Origin: AP-15 sp963737145
GTDB taxonomy: Bacteria > Pseudomonadota > Alphaproteobacteria > ATCC43930 > CGMCC-115725
Length of the DNA: 64,000 bases
Direction: 5' to 3'
Assembly: GCA_963737145.1 (NCBI GenBank)
Contig: CAVTRO010000007.1
Span: forward strand, 1 to 64,000
Position 1 is the first letter of the stretch, and the number at the start of each line of letters is the position of its first letter. Position numbers and translations under genes: made by a program. The notes beneath the pieces are model-generated. The model saw only the letters and a list, made by a program, of their open reading frames with translations. It was not told the DNA's origin and searched no databases. Positions 34,861 to 43,181 of the stretch are shown here, piece by piece.

Positions 34861-35088
34861 TTACTCCCTCCAGAACGGCTTGTTGCTGAGGAATTCGGCA
34901 TCGGCTCGGGTGAGCCCGATGTCCTTCAGCATTCTGTCGTCGAGCGCAGCGAGCTCGGCGCGCTCCTGGCTACGCCGGCGCCATTCGCCCAGGCTCGCGA
35001 CGACGTGATCCCAAGCATCGCTCAATGCGAGAATTCCGTGACGTTGCCGAGGCCGGCCCCGGGTGGCATGCCAGTGAATCGCTACCAT
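34861..35088 (-). CDS. DUF1127 domain-containing small protein
   Basis: A 75-residue protein whose C-terminal half, ELAALDDRMLKDIGLTRADAEFL, is the DUF1127 signature found in many alphaproteobacterial short basic proteins (YjiS-like). These are Arg-rich; some are linked to RNA binding and phosphate or carbon metabolism. ATG 35088 has AGGAG at seven bases, better than the upstream start at 35124. It is divergent from the LysR gene. Confidence 0.85.
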   Translation of the reverse strand: MVAIHWHATRGRPRQRHGILALSDAWDHVVASLGEWRRRSQERAELAALDDRMLKDIGLTRADAEFLSNKPFWRE

Positions 35089-35217
35089 ATGAAATCTCCT
35101 AAACTCGGAGAACGACGTAACCATGCGTCCGTCGACCTTCCTCCGCCAAAATGGCCGCTACGGCATGCCTCGACAAACGAAAGTTTCTCAGCGACGGCTT
35201 AGATCTTCTCATCCGCT

Positions 35218-36120
35218 ATGAACAATCATCTTCCGCCTTTGAGCGCGCTGCGGGCGTTTGAAGCGGCGGCCCGGCACGTGAGCTTCAGCAAGGCCGCTGA
35301 CGAATTGCATGTGACGCCGGCCGCGATCAGTCATCAGATCCACGCCTTGGAAGAGGATCTCGGGGTTAGGCTGTTTCACCGCATGAACCGCTCGATCGAG
35401 TTGACGGCCTCTGCGCAGATTCTGCTGCCTGGCCTCACCGAAGCCTTTGCCGGCATCCAATCCTCGGTCAGGCGGCTGCGAGTGCACAACAACACCGGGA
35501 CCTTGACTGTTACCGCCTCACCGTCGATTGCCGCGAAATGGCTCGTGCTGCGCCTGCACCGGTTTCAGGAGCAACACCCCGAGGTAGATGTGCGGATCTC
35601 CGCGACCGATGAGGTTGTCGATCTGACCCGGGGCGATTTCGATATCGCTATCCGCTACGGCCGCGGCATTTACCCGGGGCTCGATGTCGACCTGTTATTC
35701 ACGAACGAGGTCTTCCCGGCCTGCAGCCCGAAATTGCTGACTGCCGGGCCGCCATTGCGCACCCCCGACGATCTTCCCCGCCATACCCTCATCCACGATC
35801 AGGCTGCGGAGCGCGATCCGTTGGTGCCGACCTGGCCGATGTGGCTCAAGGCCGCCGGAGTTAAGACCGTTCCGATGACTGCAGGGCTCACCTTCAACAG
35901 CATGTCGCTGGCGCTCGATGCCGCGGTAGCCGGCCAGGGTATCGTGCTCGCCTACAGCACGATCGCCGCGGCCGACCTCGCCGCCGGCCGCCTCGTCCGG
36001 CTGTTCTCGCTCGCGCTGCCGGACCAGTTCGCCTATTACATCGTCACCGCGCCGGGCGCCCTCGAACGCCCCAAAGTCCGCGCCTTCCGCAACTGGCTGC
36101 GGCAAGAGGCTGACCGGTAG
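35218..36120 (+). CDS. LysR-family transcriptional regulator, GcvA type
   Basis: A 300-residue regulator. The winged helix at residues 1-65 reads LPPLSALRAFEAAARHVSFSKAADELHVTPAAISHQIHALE, very close to GcvA-type members. A periplasmic-binding-like effector domain follows (LTVTASPSIAAKWLVLRLHRF and ATDEVVDLTRGDFDIAIRYGRG). Divergent DUF1127 and downstream F420-linked genes are possible targets, but this is only inferred from position. Confidence 0.88.
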   Translation: MNNHLPPLSALRAFEAAARHVSFSKAADELHVTPAAISHQIHALEEDLGVRLFHRMNRSIELTASAQILLPGLTEAFAGIQSSVRRLRVHNNTGTLTVTASPSIAAKWLVLRLHRFQEQHPEVDVRISATDEVVDLTRGDFDIAIRYGRGIYPGLDVDLLFTNEVFPACSPKLLTAGPPLRTPDDLPRHTLIHDQAAERDPLVPTWPMWLKAAGVKTVPMTAGLTFNSMSLALDAAVAGQGIVLAYSTIAAADLAAGRLVRLFSLALPDQFAYYIVTAPGALERPKVRAFRNWLRQEADR

Positions 36121-36181
36121 CCACACCACTTGCGCCCTGCTAGCGTAGCACCAGATCGATACATTGCCTGGAGGGATTTAG

Positions 36182-37135
36182 ATGCAGTTCGGCTTTGGCG
36201 CGCCCGTTAGCGGGCCGCTCTCGACACCGGACAATCTCGCGCGCATCGCCGTCGAAGGCGAGGCGATGGGCTACGACTACGCGACGATCAGCGACCATGT
36301 CGTGATCCCGCGCGATATTGAAGCCAAGTACCCTTACAGCGACACCGGCGAATTCCCGGGCCGGTCGCGCGGCGACCGGCACGAGCAATTGACCGCGGTG
36401 GCGTTTATCGCCGGCAAGACCTCGCGGCTGCGGCTGGTCACCTCGGTAACCGTCGTGCCGCACCGTCCGGCGGTGCTGCAGGCCAAGATGCTGGCGACGG
36501 TCGACGTGTTGTCGAACGGCCGGCTGACCTTTGGCATCGGCGCAGGCTGGATGAAAGAAGAGTTTCAAGCGCTCGGCGTCCCGCCCTTTCCCGAACGCGG
36601 CGCCGTCACCGACGAATACCTCGACGCGTTCCGCGAGTTGTGGACCAACGACAATCCGCGCTTCGAGGGCCGTCACGTCAAATTCGCCGACATCCTGTTC
36701 GAGCCGAAGCCGGTGCAGAAGCCGCATCCGCCGATTTGGGTCGGCGGCGAGAGCGGCCCTGCGCTGCGCCGCACCGCGCGGATCGGCGACGCCTGGTATC
36801 CGATCGGCACCAACCCGCAGCATCGGCTCAACTCGATGAAGCGCTTCCAGGCCGGTATCGAGCGGCTGCGCCGCCTGACCCGCGAGGCGGGACGCGACCC
36901 GTCGAAGATGGGCCTCGCCTATCGCATCACGAATTGGGGCAAGTCTCTGCCTAACCGCGCGGACGACGGCGAGCGGCGGCTGTTCTCCGGCGAAACGGCG
37001 GATGTGGTCGCCGATCTGAGAGCGTTCCGCGACTTTGGCGTCGGCTACGTCGATTTCAATTTTGAAGGCGCGACGCCCGATGCAATGCTCGCCAATATGC
37101 GGCGTTTCCGCGAGGACGTGCTGGCCAAGGTTTGA
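36182..37135 (+). CDS. LLM class F420-dependent oxidoreductase (TIGR03619-like)
   Basis: A 317-residue luciferase-like TIM barrel with MQFGFGAPVSGPLSTPDNL, YDYATISDHVVIPRDI, RLRLVTSVTVVPHRPAVLQAK, GRLTFGIGAGWMKEEFQALGVP and PPIWVGGESGPALRRTARIGDAWYPIG. This matches the branch annotated as F420-dependent in actinobacteria. GGAGGG precedes the ATG at 6-7 bases. It sits directly upstream of an Fgd1-like gene and the F420 biosynthesis genes, supporting F420 as the cofactor. Substrate unknown. Confidence 0.85.
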   Translation: MQFGFGAPVSGPLSTPDNLARIAVEGEAMGYDYATISDHVVIPRDIEAKYPYSDTGEFPGRSRGDRHEQLTAVAFIAGKTSRLRLVTSVTVVPHRPAVLQAKMLATVDVLSNGRLTFGIGAGWMKEEFQALGVPPFPERGAVTDEYLDAFRELWTNDNPRFEGRHVKFADILFEPKPVQKPHPPIWVGGESGPALRRTARIGDAWYPIGTNPQHRLNSMKRFQAGIERLRRLTREAGRDPSKMGLAYRITNWGKSLPNRADDGERRLFSGETADVVADLRAFRDFGVGYVDFNFEGATPDAMLANMRRFREDVLAKV

Positions 37136-37152
37136 GAGGTCCCTAAGCATTT

Positions 37153-37216
37153 CGTCATGCCGGGGCTTGTCCCGGGCATCCACGTGGACCCCCGAGACAA
37201 GCCCGGGGGAGACGAT
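37153..37216. repeat. REP-like palindrome (CATGCCGGGGCTTGTCCCGGG family)
   Basis: GGGGCTTGTCCCGGG and CGAGACAAGCCCGGGGG are inverted with respect to each other across CATCCACGTGGA. This is a dispersed alphaproteobacterial intergenic repeat. It fills the gap between the two luciferase-like genes. Confidence 0.75.
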
Positions 37217-37231
37217 GAAAAGGAGCGGCAG

Positions 37232-38236
37232 TTGTTGAGGTTCGGATACAAGGCGTCGGCCGAACAATTCGGACCGCGCGAGCTGTTGGAGTTTTCGTGC
37301 CTGGCCGAGGATGTCGGGTTCAATTCGGTGTTTGTCAGCGATCACTTCCAGCCGTGGAAGCACACCGGCGGGCACGCGCCGTTTTCGTTTGCCTGGCTGG
37401 CGGCGCTCGGCGCAAAGACCCGGCGCGTCCAGATCGGCACCAGTGTCGCGACGCCGACCTTTCGTTACCACCCGTCCGTCGTCGCGCAGGCGTTTGGCAC
37501 CCTCGGGGTCATGTGCCCCGATCGCGTCGTGCTCGGCGTCGGGACCGGCAAGTCGCTCAACGAAGTGCCGGCGACCGGTATGAAGTGGCCGGGCTTCAAG
37601 GAGCGGCAGGGGCGGCTGCGCAAGTCGATCGCCTTGATCCGGCGGCTGTGGACCGAGGAGCGCGTCACGTTTGAGGGTCAGTATTACCGCACTCTGGCGG
37701 CGACGATATATGACCGCCCGGAGAAGCCCGTGCCGATCTGGATCGCCGCATCGGGCCCGACCGCGGCGGCTATGGCGGGCGAGATCGGCGACGGCTTCAT
37801 CTGCACGAGCGGCAAGGGGGATGCGCTCTATCGCGAGACCCTGCTACCGAGAGTCGAGGAGGGCCTCAAGCGGGCGGGGCGGCCGGGCGGCAAACTCGAA
37901 CGGATGATCGAGGTCAAGGTCTCGTTCGACACCGATCCGAAGCGGGCGATGGAAGATACCCGGCATTGGGCGGCGCTCGCGCTGACCCCGGAAGAGAAGA
38001 TGAGCGTCGAGGACCCGCGCGAGATGGAGCGGCTGGCCGACGCCTTGCCGATCGAGCGGGCGGCGAGCCGCTGGATCGTGTCTTCCGACCCCGAGGAGCA
38101 GCTGGCGCAGATCCGACCCTATGTCGAGCTCGGCCTAACCCACCTCGTTTTCCACGCCCCGGGCCCCGACCAGTCTCGGTTTCTCAAGCTCTACGCCGAG
38201 CAGGTGCTGCCGTTGCTGCGCTCAAAGCTCGACTGA
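37232..38236 (+). CDS. F420-dependent glucose-6-phosphate dehydrogenase-like LLM protein (Fgd1 homologue)
   Basis: A 334-residue protein that follows mycobacterial Fgd1 along its length: FGYKASAEQFGPRELLEF, VFVSDHFQPWKHTGGHAPFSFAWLAALG (His of the active-site SDHFQPW), TSVATPTFRYHPSVVAQAFGTL, LGVGTGKSLNEV, GEIGDGFICTSGKG and LPIERAASRWIVSSDP with HLVFHAPGPDQ. Fgd1 oxidises glucose-6-phosphate and reduces F420. The start is a TTG at 37232 preceded by AAAAGGAG; an ATG at 37157 would translate the repeat element and is rejected. It is followed directly by the F420 biosynthesis genes. Confidence 0.85.
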   Translation: MLRFGYKASAEQFGPRELLEFSCLAEDVGFNSVFVSDHFQPWKHTGGHAPFSFAWLAALGAKTRRVQIGTSVATPTFRYHPSVVAQAFGTLGVMCPDRVVLGVGTGKSLNEVPATGMKWPGFKERQGRLRKSIALIRRLWTEERVTFEGQYYRTLAATIYDRPEKPVPIWIAASGPTAAAMAGEIGDGFICTSGKGDALYRETLLPRVEEGLKRAGRPGGKLERMIEVKVSFDTDPKRAMEDTRHWAALALTPEEKMSVEDPREMERLADALPIERAASRWIVSSDPEEQLAQIRPYVELGLTHLVFHAPGPDQSRFLKLYAEQVLPLLRSKLD

Positions 38237-38253
38237 TCATGACGCAGCGCCCC

Positions 38254-38300
38254 GGCCCCCACCCTAACCCTCCCCCGCGTGCGGGGGAGGGAATGGGAGG
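38254..38300. repeat. REP-like palindrome (CCCTAACCCTCCCCCGC family)
   Basis: CCTCCCCCGC and GCGGGGGAGG form a stem. The copy lies between the fgd-like gene and cofE and would be translated as HPNPPPRAGEGMGGG if cofE started at the upstream ATG. Confidence 0.7.
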
Positions 38301-38313
38301 GGGCTCTTCTGAG

Positions 38314-39069
38314 GTGACGCTGAAGCCGCTGCGCGGTATTAAGCTCGTCGAGCCCGGGGACGATCTCGCTGCGATTGCCGTCGCGGCGTTTGCGGGGAAC
38401 GAAATCGTTCCCGAACCCGGCGATGTGCTGGTTGTGGCGCAGAAGATCGTCTCCAAGGCCGAGGGGCGTTATGCCGACGTGACGACGGTCGAGCCCTCGG
38501 AACGAGCGATCGCGCTCGCCGCCGAGGTCGACAAGGACCCTCGCTTCGTCGAGGTGGTGCTCTCCGAGTCGAAACGCGTCGTGCGCCGCCGCCCGGGCTT
38601 GCTGATCGTGGAGCACCGTCTCGGCTTCGTGATGGCCAATGCCGGCATCGACCACTCGAACCTGCCGGCGCAGGCCGGCGGCGAACGGGTGCTGCTGTTG
38701 CCCGAAGACCCGGACGGCTCGGCGCGCGCGTTGCGAAACGAGCTCGCTAGCGTGTTTGGGACCGACATCTCCGTGATTATCAGCGACAGCTTTGGCCGGG
38801 CCTGGCGCAAGGGGACCGTCGGCGTCGCGCTAGGCTCCGCGGGGCTGCCGGCGCTGATCGACATGCGCGGTCAGCCCGATCTTTTCGGGCGGGAATTGCT
38901 GGTGACGGAAACCGGTTTTGCCGACGAGATCGCCGCCGCCGCCGGGCTCCTGATGGGCCAGGCAAACGAAGCCGTGCCAATGGTGCTGGTCCGCGGGCTC
39001 GGCTGGTCCGCACCGGAGGTGTCCGCTGCCGCTTTGATCCGGCCCGCCGAGCACGACCTCTTCCGATGA
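38314..39069 (+). CDS. cofE: Coenzyme F420-0:L-glutamate ligase
   Basis: A 251-residue single-domain CofE from GTG 38314 (VTLKPLRGIKLVEPGDDL, as CofE proteins usually begin), with VLVVAQKIVSKAEGR, GLLIVEHRLGFVMANAGIDHSN and VIISDSFGRAWRKGTVGVALG. It adds gamma-linked glutamates to F420-0 using GTP. The ATG at 38239 gives 25 more residues, which translate the REP palindrome and are probably spurious. The nitroreductase-like C-terminal domain of actinobacterial FbiB is absent. The stop overlaps cofD by four bases (ATGA). Confidence 0.88.
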   Translation: MTLKPLRGIKLVEPGDDLAAIAVAAFAGNEIVPEPGDVLVVAQKIVSKAEGRYADVTTVEPSERAIALAAEVDKDPRFVEVVLSESKRVVRRRPGLLIVEHRLGFVMANAGIDHSNLPAQAGGERVLLLPEDPDGSARALRNELASVFGTDISVIISDSFGRAWRKGTVGVALGSAGLPALIDMRGQPDLFGRELLVTETGFADEIAAAAGLLMGQANEAVPMVLVRGLGWSAPEVSAAALIRPAEHDLFR

Positions 39070-39998
39070 GCGTGCTGGCGCTGTCGGGTGGGATCGGCGG
39101 CGCGAAGCTGGCCCTCGGCCTCTACCGCGTTTTGCCGCCGGGGGAACTGACCGTCGTGGCCAATACCGGCGACGATTTCGAGCACCTTGGCCTCTCGATT
39201 TCGCCCGATATCGACACGCTGCTTTACACGCTCGCCAGCATCGACAACCCGGAACTCGGATGGGGCAGGCGTAACGAGACCTGGACGTTCATGGCGGCTC
39301 TCGAGGCACTGGGCGGTGAAACCTGGTTTAAGCTCGGCGACGGCGATCTCGCCACCCATGTCGAGCGCACCCGGCGGCTAGTCGCCGGTGAGAGCCTCTC
39401 GCAGATCACCGATGATTTCCGCCGCCGCCTCGCCATCTCGGCGCGGCTGCTGCCGATGAGTGACGACCGTGTCCGCACTCGCTTGCGAACCGATGAGGAC
39501 TGGCTCGACTTCCAGGACTATTTCGTCCGGCGGCGGGCTTCACCGGTAATACGCGAGATTGCCTATGCCGGCGCCTGGGAGGCGCGCGCCAACCCCGATT
39601 TGCTCGCCGCGCTTGCCGACGAGGATCTCGATATTGTCGTGGTCTGCCCGTCGAACCCGTTTCTCAGCATAGACCCGATCCTCAGCCTACCTGGGGTGCG
39701 AGATGCGTTGCATGCCTGCCGCGCGCCGGTAGCCGCGGTTTCGCCGATCATTGGCGGCAAGGCGGTCAAGGGCCCGACGGCCAAGATCATGGCCGAGCTC
39801 GGTCTACCGGTCGGCGCTGCTGCTGTCGCGCGGCACTACGAGGACATCCTCGACGTCTTCATCGCCGACGAGGCGGATGCGGGAGAGGCTAAGCAGCTCG
39901 GTATTCCGGTGAGATTGGCGCACACGTTCATGTCGTCGATTGAGGACCGTGAAGTCTTGGCGAGGGTGGTGCTCGCGGTGGCCGGCCGCGGTGTTTGA
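39066..39998 (+). CDS. cofD: 2-phospho-L-lactate (or PEP) transferase
   Basis: A 310-residue protein starting MSVLALSGGIGGAKLALGLYRVL, the CofD nucleotide-binding glycine motif. It also has TVVANTGDDFEHLGLSISPDIDTLLYTL, GWGRRNETWTFMAAL, WFKLGDGDLATHVERT, CPSNPFLSIDPIL and VSPIIGGKAVKGPTAKIMAELG. It joins the lactyl or enolpyruvyl phosphoguanosine to the deazaflavin Fo, forming (dehydro)F420-0. Translationally coupled to cofE upstream. Confidence 0.93.
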   Translation: MSVLALSGGIGGAKLALGLYRVLPPGELTVVANTGDDFEHLGLSISPDIDTLLYTLASIDNPELGWGRRNETWTFMAALEALGGETWFKLGDGDLATHVERTRRLVAGESLSQITDDFRRRLAISARLLPMSDDRVRTRLRTDEDWLDFQDYFVRRRASPVIREIAYAGAWEARANPDLLAALADEDLDIVVVCPSNPFLSIDPILSLPGVRDALHACRAPVAAVSPIIGGKAVKGPTAKIMAELGLPVGAAAVARHYEDILDVFIADEADAGEAKQLGIPVRLAHTFMSSIEDREVLARVVLAVAGRGV

Positions 39999-39999
39999 C

Positions 40000-40668
40000 A
40001 TGGGTGTGTGGACGGTCGTTCCGGTCAAGGAGCTGGATCGGGCCAAGGAACGGTTGACGCCGGTGCTGTCGCCGGAGCGGCGGCGGGCGCTGATGCTGGC
40101 GATGCTCGAGGATGTGTTGACGGCGCTCGCCGCGACGCCGGGTCTCGGCGGGCTCGCGATCGTGACGGTCGACGCGGCGGCGCGCAGGCTGGCGGCGTGC
40201 TATGGTGCGCGCATTATCGACAGAGGCGCCCGCGACGGGCACAGCGGAGCGGTTGCGGCCGCGGCAAGGCTCCTCGCCGCGGAGGGATGTCCAGGCATGC
40301 TTACCGTGCCCGGCGACATTCCGCTCGTCATTCCTGCCGAGATCACGCAGCTTCTAGCCGCCCATCGCCCGGCGCCGGCGTTCACGATCGCTCCGTCGCG
40401 CGACGAGCGAGGATCGAATGCGATCATCTGCTCGCCGCCCGATGCCGTCCCCTTGCGCTTTGGCGAGGACAGCTTTTTCCCGCATTTGCGGGCGGCCGAG
40501 GCATGCGGCATCCGCCCGACCGTGCTGCGCCTGCCGGGCATGGCGCTCGATGTCGATACGCCGGAGGATCTGGCCGCTTTAACGCTTGTGCCGTCGGCGA
40601 CGCGGGCGCATGCATTGCTGGACCCGCGGGAGCGCGCTGCGGCAGCTACGGGAGACCCTTGGGGATGA
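40000..40668 (+). CDS. cofC: 2-phospho-L-lactate (or PEP) guanylyltransferase
   Basis: A 222-residue nucleotidyltransferase: WTVVPVKELDRAKERLTPVLSPERRRAL at the N-terminus, MLTVPGDIPLVIPAEI (metal Asp), PSRDERGSNAIICSPPDAVPLRFGEDSF and LPGMALDVDTPEDLAAL. It activates the three-carbon unit with GTP. Which acid it uses (2-phospholactate, PEP or 3-phosphoglycerate) cannot be read with confidence. The start is one base after the cofD stop; the stop overlaps cofG (ATGA). Confidence 0.92.
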   Translation: MGVWTVVPVKELDRAKERLTPVLSPERRRALMLAMLEDVLTALAATPGLGGLAIVTVDAAARRLAACYGARIIDRGARDGHSGAVAAAARLLAAEGCPGMLTVPGDIPLVIPAEITQLLAAHRPAPAFTIAPSRDERGSNAIICSPPDAVPLRFGEDSFFPHLRAAEACGIRPTVLRLPGMALDVDTPEDLAALTLVPSATRAHALLDPRERAAAATGDPWG

Positions 40669-42002
40669 CTACCGACGAGATCTTGTCGAGCGTCGCGGAC
40701 GGGCGGCGTCTGTCGGCGGCCGGGGCGCTGGAGCTCGCCGATCACTCCGATCTGCACTCGCTGATGAGGGTTGCAGCGGCGCTGCGCGACAAGGCGCATG
40801 GCGGCCTCGTGTCGTACTCGCGCAAGGTCTTCGTCCCGCTGACCCAGCTGTGCCGGGACGTCTGCCACTACTGCACCTTCGCCCATCCGCCGCGCACCGG
40901 CGAGGCCGCCTATTTGAGCACCGAAGAGGTGCTGGAGATCGCCCGCGCCGGCGCGCGCGCCGGCTGCCGCGAGGCATTGTTCACCTTGGGCGACAAGCCC
41001 GAGTTGCGTTACGGCGCGGCGCGCGAGGCGCTGGCGCAGCTCGGTCACGAGACCACCCTCTCCTACCTCGCGGAGATGGCCGGGCTGGTCTGGCGCGAGA
41101 CCGGCCTTTTGCCGCATCTGAACCCAGGGGTGATGACCGCCGCCGACGTCGATCGGTTGCGCGCGGTGTCGGTCTCCCAGGGGATCATGCTGGAGAGCGC
41201 CGCCGAGCGGCTGCGCCGCCGCGGCGGGCCGCATTTCGGCTCTCCGGACAAGCACCCGGCGCTGCGTCTCGAAACTATCCGCGCCGCCGGCGAGGCGGCG
41301 GTGCCATTCACCACCGGCATCTTGATCGGCATCGGCGAGACCCGGCGGGAGCGAATCAAGTCGCTTCTGGCGCTTCGCGACCTGCACGACCGCTATGGGC
41401 ATGTGCAGGAGATCATCATCCAGAATTTTCGAGCCAAGCCGGGGACGCGCATGGCCGCGGCGCCCGAGCCCGACCTCGACGACCACCTCTGGACCATTGC
41501 CCTCGCGCGCCTGATCTTCGGTGCGGAGATGAACATCCAGGCGCCGCCCAATCTGAACCCCGGGGCGCTCGCCGAGATGATCGCCGCCGGCATCAACGAT
41601 TGGGGCGGCGTGTCACCGGTCACCCCGGATCACGTCAACCCGGAACGACCGTGGCCGGCGCTCGACCGGCTGGCCGAGCAGACCGCCGCAGCCGGCAAAA
41701 CGCTGGTCGAGCGGCTGGCGATCTACCCGGCTTACGCGCGCGACGTGGAGCATTGGGTCGACCCGGTGCTGCGCGCGGCGGTGTTGCGCTCTATCGACGC
41801 CGAGGGCCTTGCCCGCACGGACGATTGGGTGCCCGGCGCCGGAACCGAGCCGCCAACCCTCACCCGCCTCGCTCCGCTCGGCCCCCTCTCCCGCAGTGCG
41901 GGAGAGGGGGACCAAGCCCGCAGGGCTTGGTGGGTGAGGGGCAAGTGGCAGCGGCGCTGGAACGAGCCACGGCTGGAGAGATGCTCAACGAAGTGGAGAT
42001 AG
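40665..42002 (+). CDS. cofG: 7,8-didemethyl-8-hydroxy-5-deazariboflavin synthase, CofG subunit
   Basis: A radical-SAM enzyme: PLTQLCRDVCHYCTFAHPPR with the cluster cysteines C63, C67 and C70; LFTLGDKPELRY, GLLPHLNPGVM, SQGIMLESAAERLRRRGGPHFGSPDKHP, TTGILIGIGETRRER and NIQAPPNLNPGALAEMIAAGINDWGGVSPVTPDHVNPE. Together with CofH it makes the Fo chromophore from tyrosine and the flavin precursor. Natural CofG sequence ends near 41853 (DDWVPGAGTEPP). The last 50 or so residues come from a REP palindrome and an out-of-frame stretch of cofH, so the true C-terminus is probably shorter. Confidence 0.92.
   Translation: MTTDEILSSVADGRRLSAAGALELADHSDLHSLMRVAAALRDKAHGGLVSYSRKVFVPLTQLCRDVCHYCTFAHPPRTGEAAYLSTEEVLEIARAGARAGCREALFTLGDKPELRYGAAREALAQLGHETTLSYLAEMAGLVWRETGLLPHLNPGVMTAADVDRLRAVSVSQGIMLESAAERLRRRGGPHFGSPDKHPALRLETIRAAGEAAVPFTTGILIGIGETRRERIKSLLALRDLHDRYGHVQEIIIQNFRAKPGTRMAAAPEPDLDDHLWTIALARLIFGAEMNIQAPPNLNPGALAEMIAAGINDWGGVSPVTPDHVNPERPWPALDRLAEQTAAAGKTLVERLAIYPAYARDVEHWVDPVLRAAVLRSIDAEGLARTDDWVPGAGTEPPTLTRLAPLGPLSRSAGEGDQARRAWWVRGKWQRRWNEPRLERCSTKWR
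41854..41940. repeat. REP-like palindrome (CTCTCCCGC family), copy 2, between cofG and cofH
   Basis: CCCTCACCCGCCTCGCT followed by CCCCTCTCCCGC/GCGGGAGAGGGG and a second small stem CCAAGCCCGCAGGGCTTGG. It is the reverse-complement relative of the element at 33795-33861. It interrupts the cofG end and leaves only a short stretch before cofH. Confidence 0.75.
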
Positions 42003-43141
42003 TCCGGCTGTTCGCGGCGCGCGGCCCGGATTTCGACGCCGTGTGCCGGGCAGCCGGCGAGCTGCGCCAACAGGTCAACGGCGATGTGGTCAGCTATGTC
42101 GTGACCCGCAACATCAACTACACCAATGTTTGCTATTTCCGCTGCCAGTTCTGCGCGTTTTCCAAGGGCAAGCTCACCGAAAACCTGCGCGGCCGGCCTT
42201 ACGACCTCGACCTCCCGGAGATCCAACGGCGGGTCGAGGAGGCTTGGGATCGGGGCGCCACCGAAGTCTGCCTGCAGGGCGGGATTCACCCGGAATACAC
42301 CGGCGCCACCTACCTCGGGGTCTGCCGTGCGATCAAAGAAGCAGTGCCCGATATCCACATCCACGCCTTCTCGCCGCTCGAGATCTGGCAAGGCGCCAAG
42401 ACCCTCGGCCGCACGCTCGCCGATTTTCTGCGCGAGCTGAAAGCGGCCGGATTGAGCTCCTTGCCCGGCACCGCGGCCGAAATCCTCGACGATGAGGTCC
42501 GCTCAGTGATCTGCCCCGACAAGATCAAGACCGGGCAATGGCTCGAAGTCATGGAGGCCGCGCATGCCGTCGGACTGCGCAGCACGGTCACGATCATGTA
42601 CGGCCATGTCGACCGCTACGAGCATTGGGCCAGGCACCTCTTGCGCATCCGCGCATTACAGGAGCGAACCGGCGGCTTCACCGAGTTCGTCCCGTTGCCT
42701 TTTGTGCCGATGGAGACGCCGATTTACCTAAAAGGCCGCGCCCGCCGCGGCCCGACCTACCGCGAGGCGGTGCTGATGCACGCGGTGGCGCGCCTCGCGC
42801 TGCACCCGGTCATCACCAATATCCAGACCTCCTGGGTCAAGATGGGCACCGGCGGCGCGGCGGCTTGCCTGAACGCGGGCGCCAACGATCTCGGCGGCAC
42901 GTTGATGAACGAGAGCATCACCCGCGCCGCCGGCGCGGTGCACGGCCAAGAGATGCCGCCCGAGAGCATGGAGGAATTGATCCGCTCATTGGGGCGCGAA
43001 CCCCGCCAGCGCACGACGCTTTACGCCAGCGCGCCGAGCGGCCGCAAAGCCGCTTCTTTCGGCGCCGGACCGCTCCTTGAGCCAGTCAACACCCCGGCGC
43101 GGCGCTATGAGCGCCACGAGCAGAGCGCCGCTGCCGATTGA
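41945..43141 (+). CDS. cofH: 5-amino-6-(D-ribitylamino)uracil-L-tyrosine 4-hydroxyphenyl transferase, CofH subunit
   Basis: A 398-residue radical-SAM protein. YVVTRNINYTNVCYFRCQFCAF carries cluster cysteines C63, C67 and C70. Further signatures are TEVCLQGGIHPEYTG, IHIHAFSPLEI, SLPGTAAEILDDEVR, TVTIMYGHVDRYEHWARHL, GFTEFVPLPFVPMETPIY and WVKMGTGGAAACLNAGANDLGGTLMNESI. GTG 41945 follows GAGGGG; it keeps the segment VAAALERATAGEMLNEVEIV that lines up with the CofG-CofH linker of fused FbiC proteins. ATG 41981 is an alternative start. Confidence 0.92.
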   Translation: MAAALERATAGEMLNEVEIVRLFAARGPDFDAVCRAAGELRQQVNGDVVSYVVTRNINYTNVCYFRCQFCAFSKGKLTENLRGRPYDLDLPEIQRRVEEAWDRGATEVCLQGGIHPEYTGATYLGVCRAIKEAVPDIHIHAFSPLEIWQGAKTLGRTLADFLRELKAAGLSSLPGTAAEILDDEVRSVICPDKIKTGQWLEVMEAAHAVGLRSTVTIMYGHVDRYEHWARHLLRIRALQERTGGFTEFVPLPFVPMETPIYLKGRARRGPTYREAVLMHAVARLALHPVITNIQTSWVKMGTGGAAACLNAGANDLGGTLMNESITRAAGAVHGQEMPPESMEELIRSLGREPRQRTTLYASAPSGRKAASFGAGPLLEPVNTPARRYERHEQSAAAD

Positions 43142-43181
43142 CTGCCTCAGCCCGACGAAGCTCGAAATTTCAATAGCGTCT

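Noticed and set aside
36140..37471. 443-residue minus-strand open frame opposite the two luciferase-like genes
   Set aside because: It spans two clear genes and a REP element and has no recognisable protein content.
40008..43141. Very long open frames in the F420 region that would suggest a cofC-G or cofG-H fusion
   Set aside because: They join different genes through out-of-frame sequence. The radical-SAM motifs show cofG and cofH in two different frames with separate starts, so there is no FbiC-type fusion in the sequence as given.
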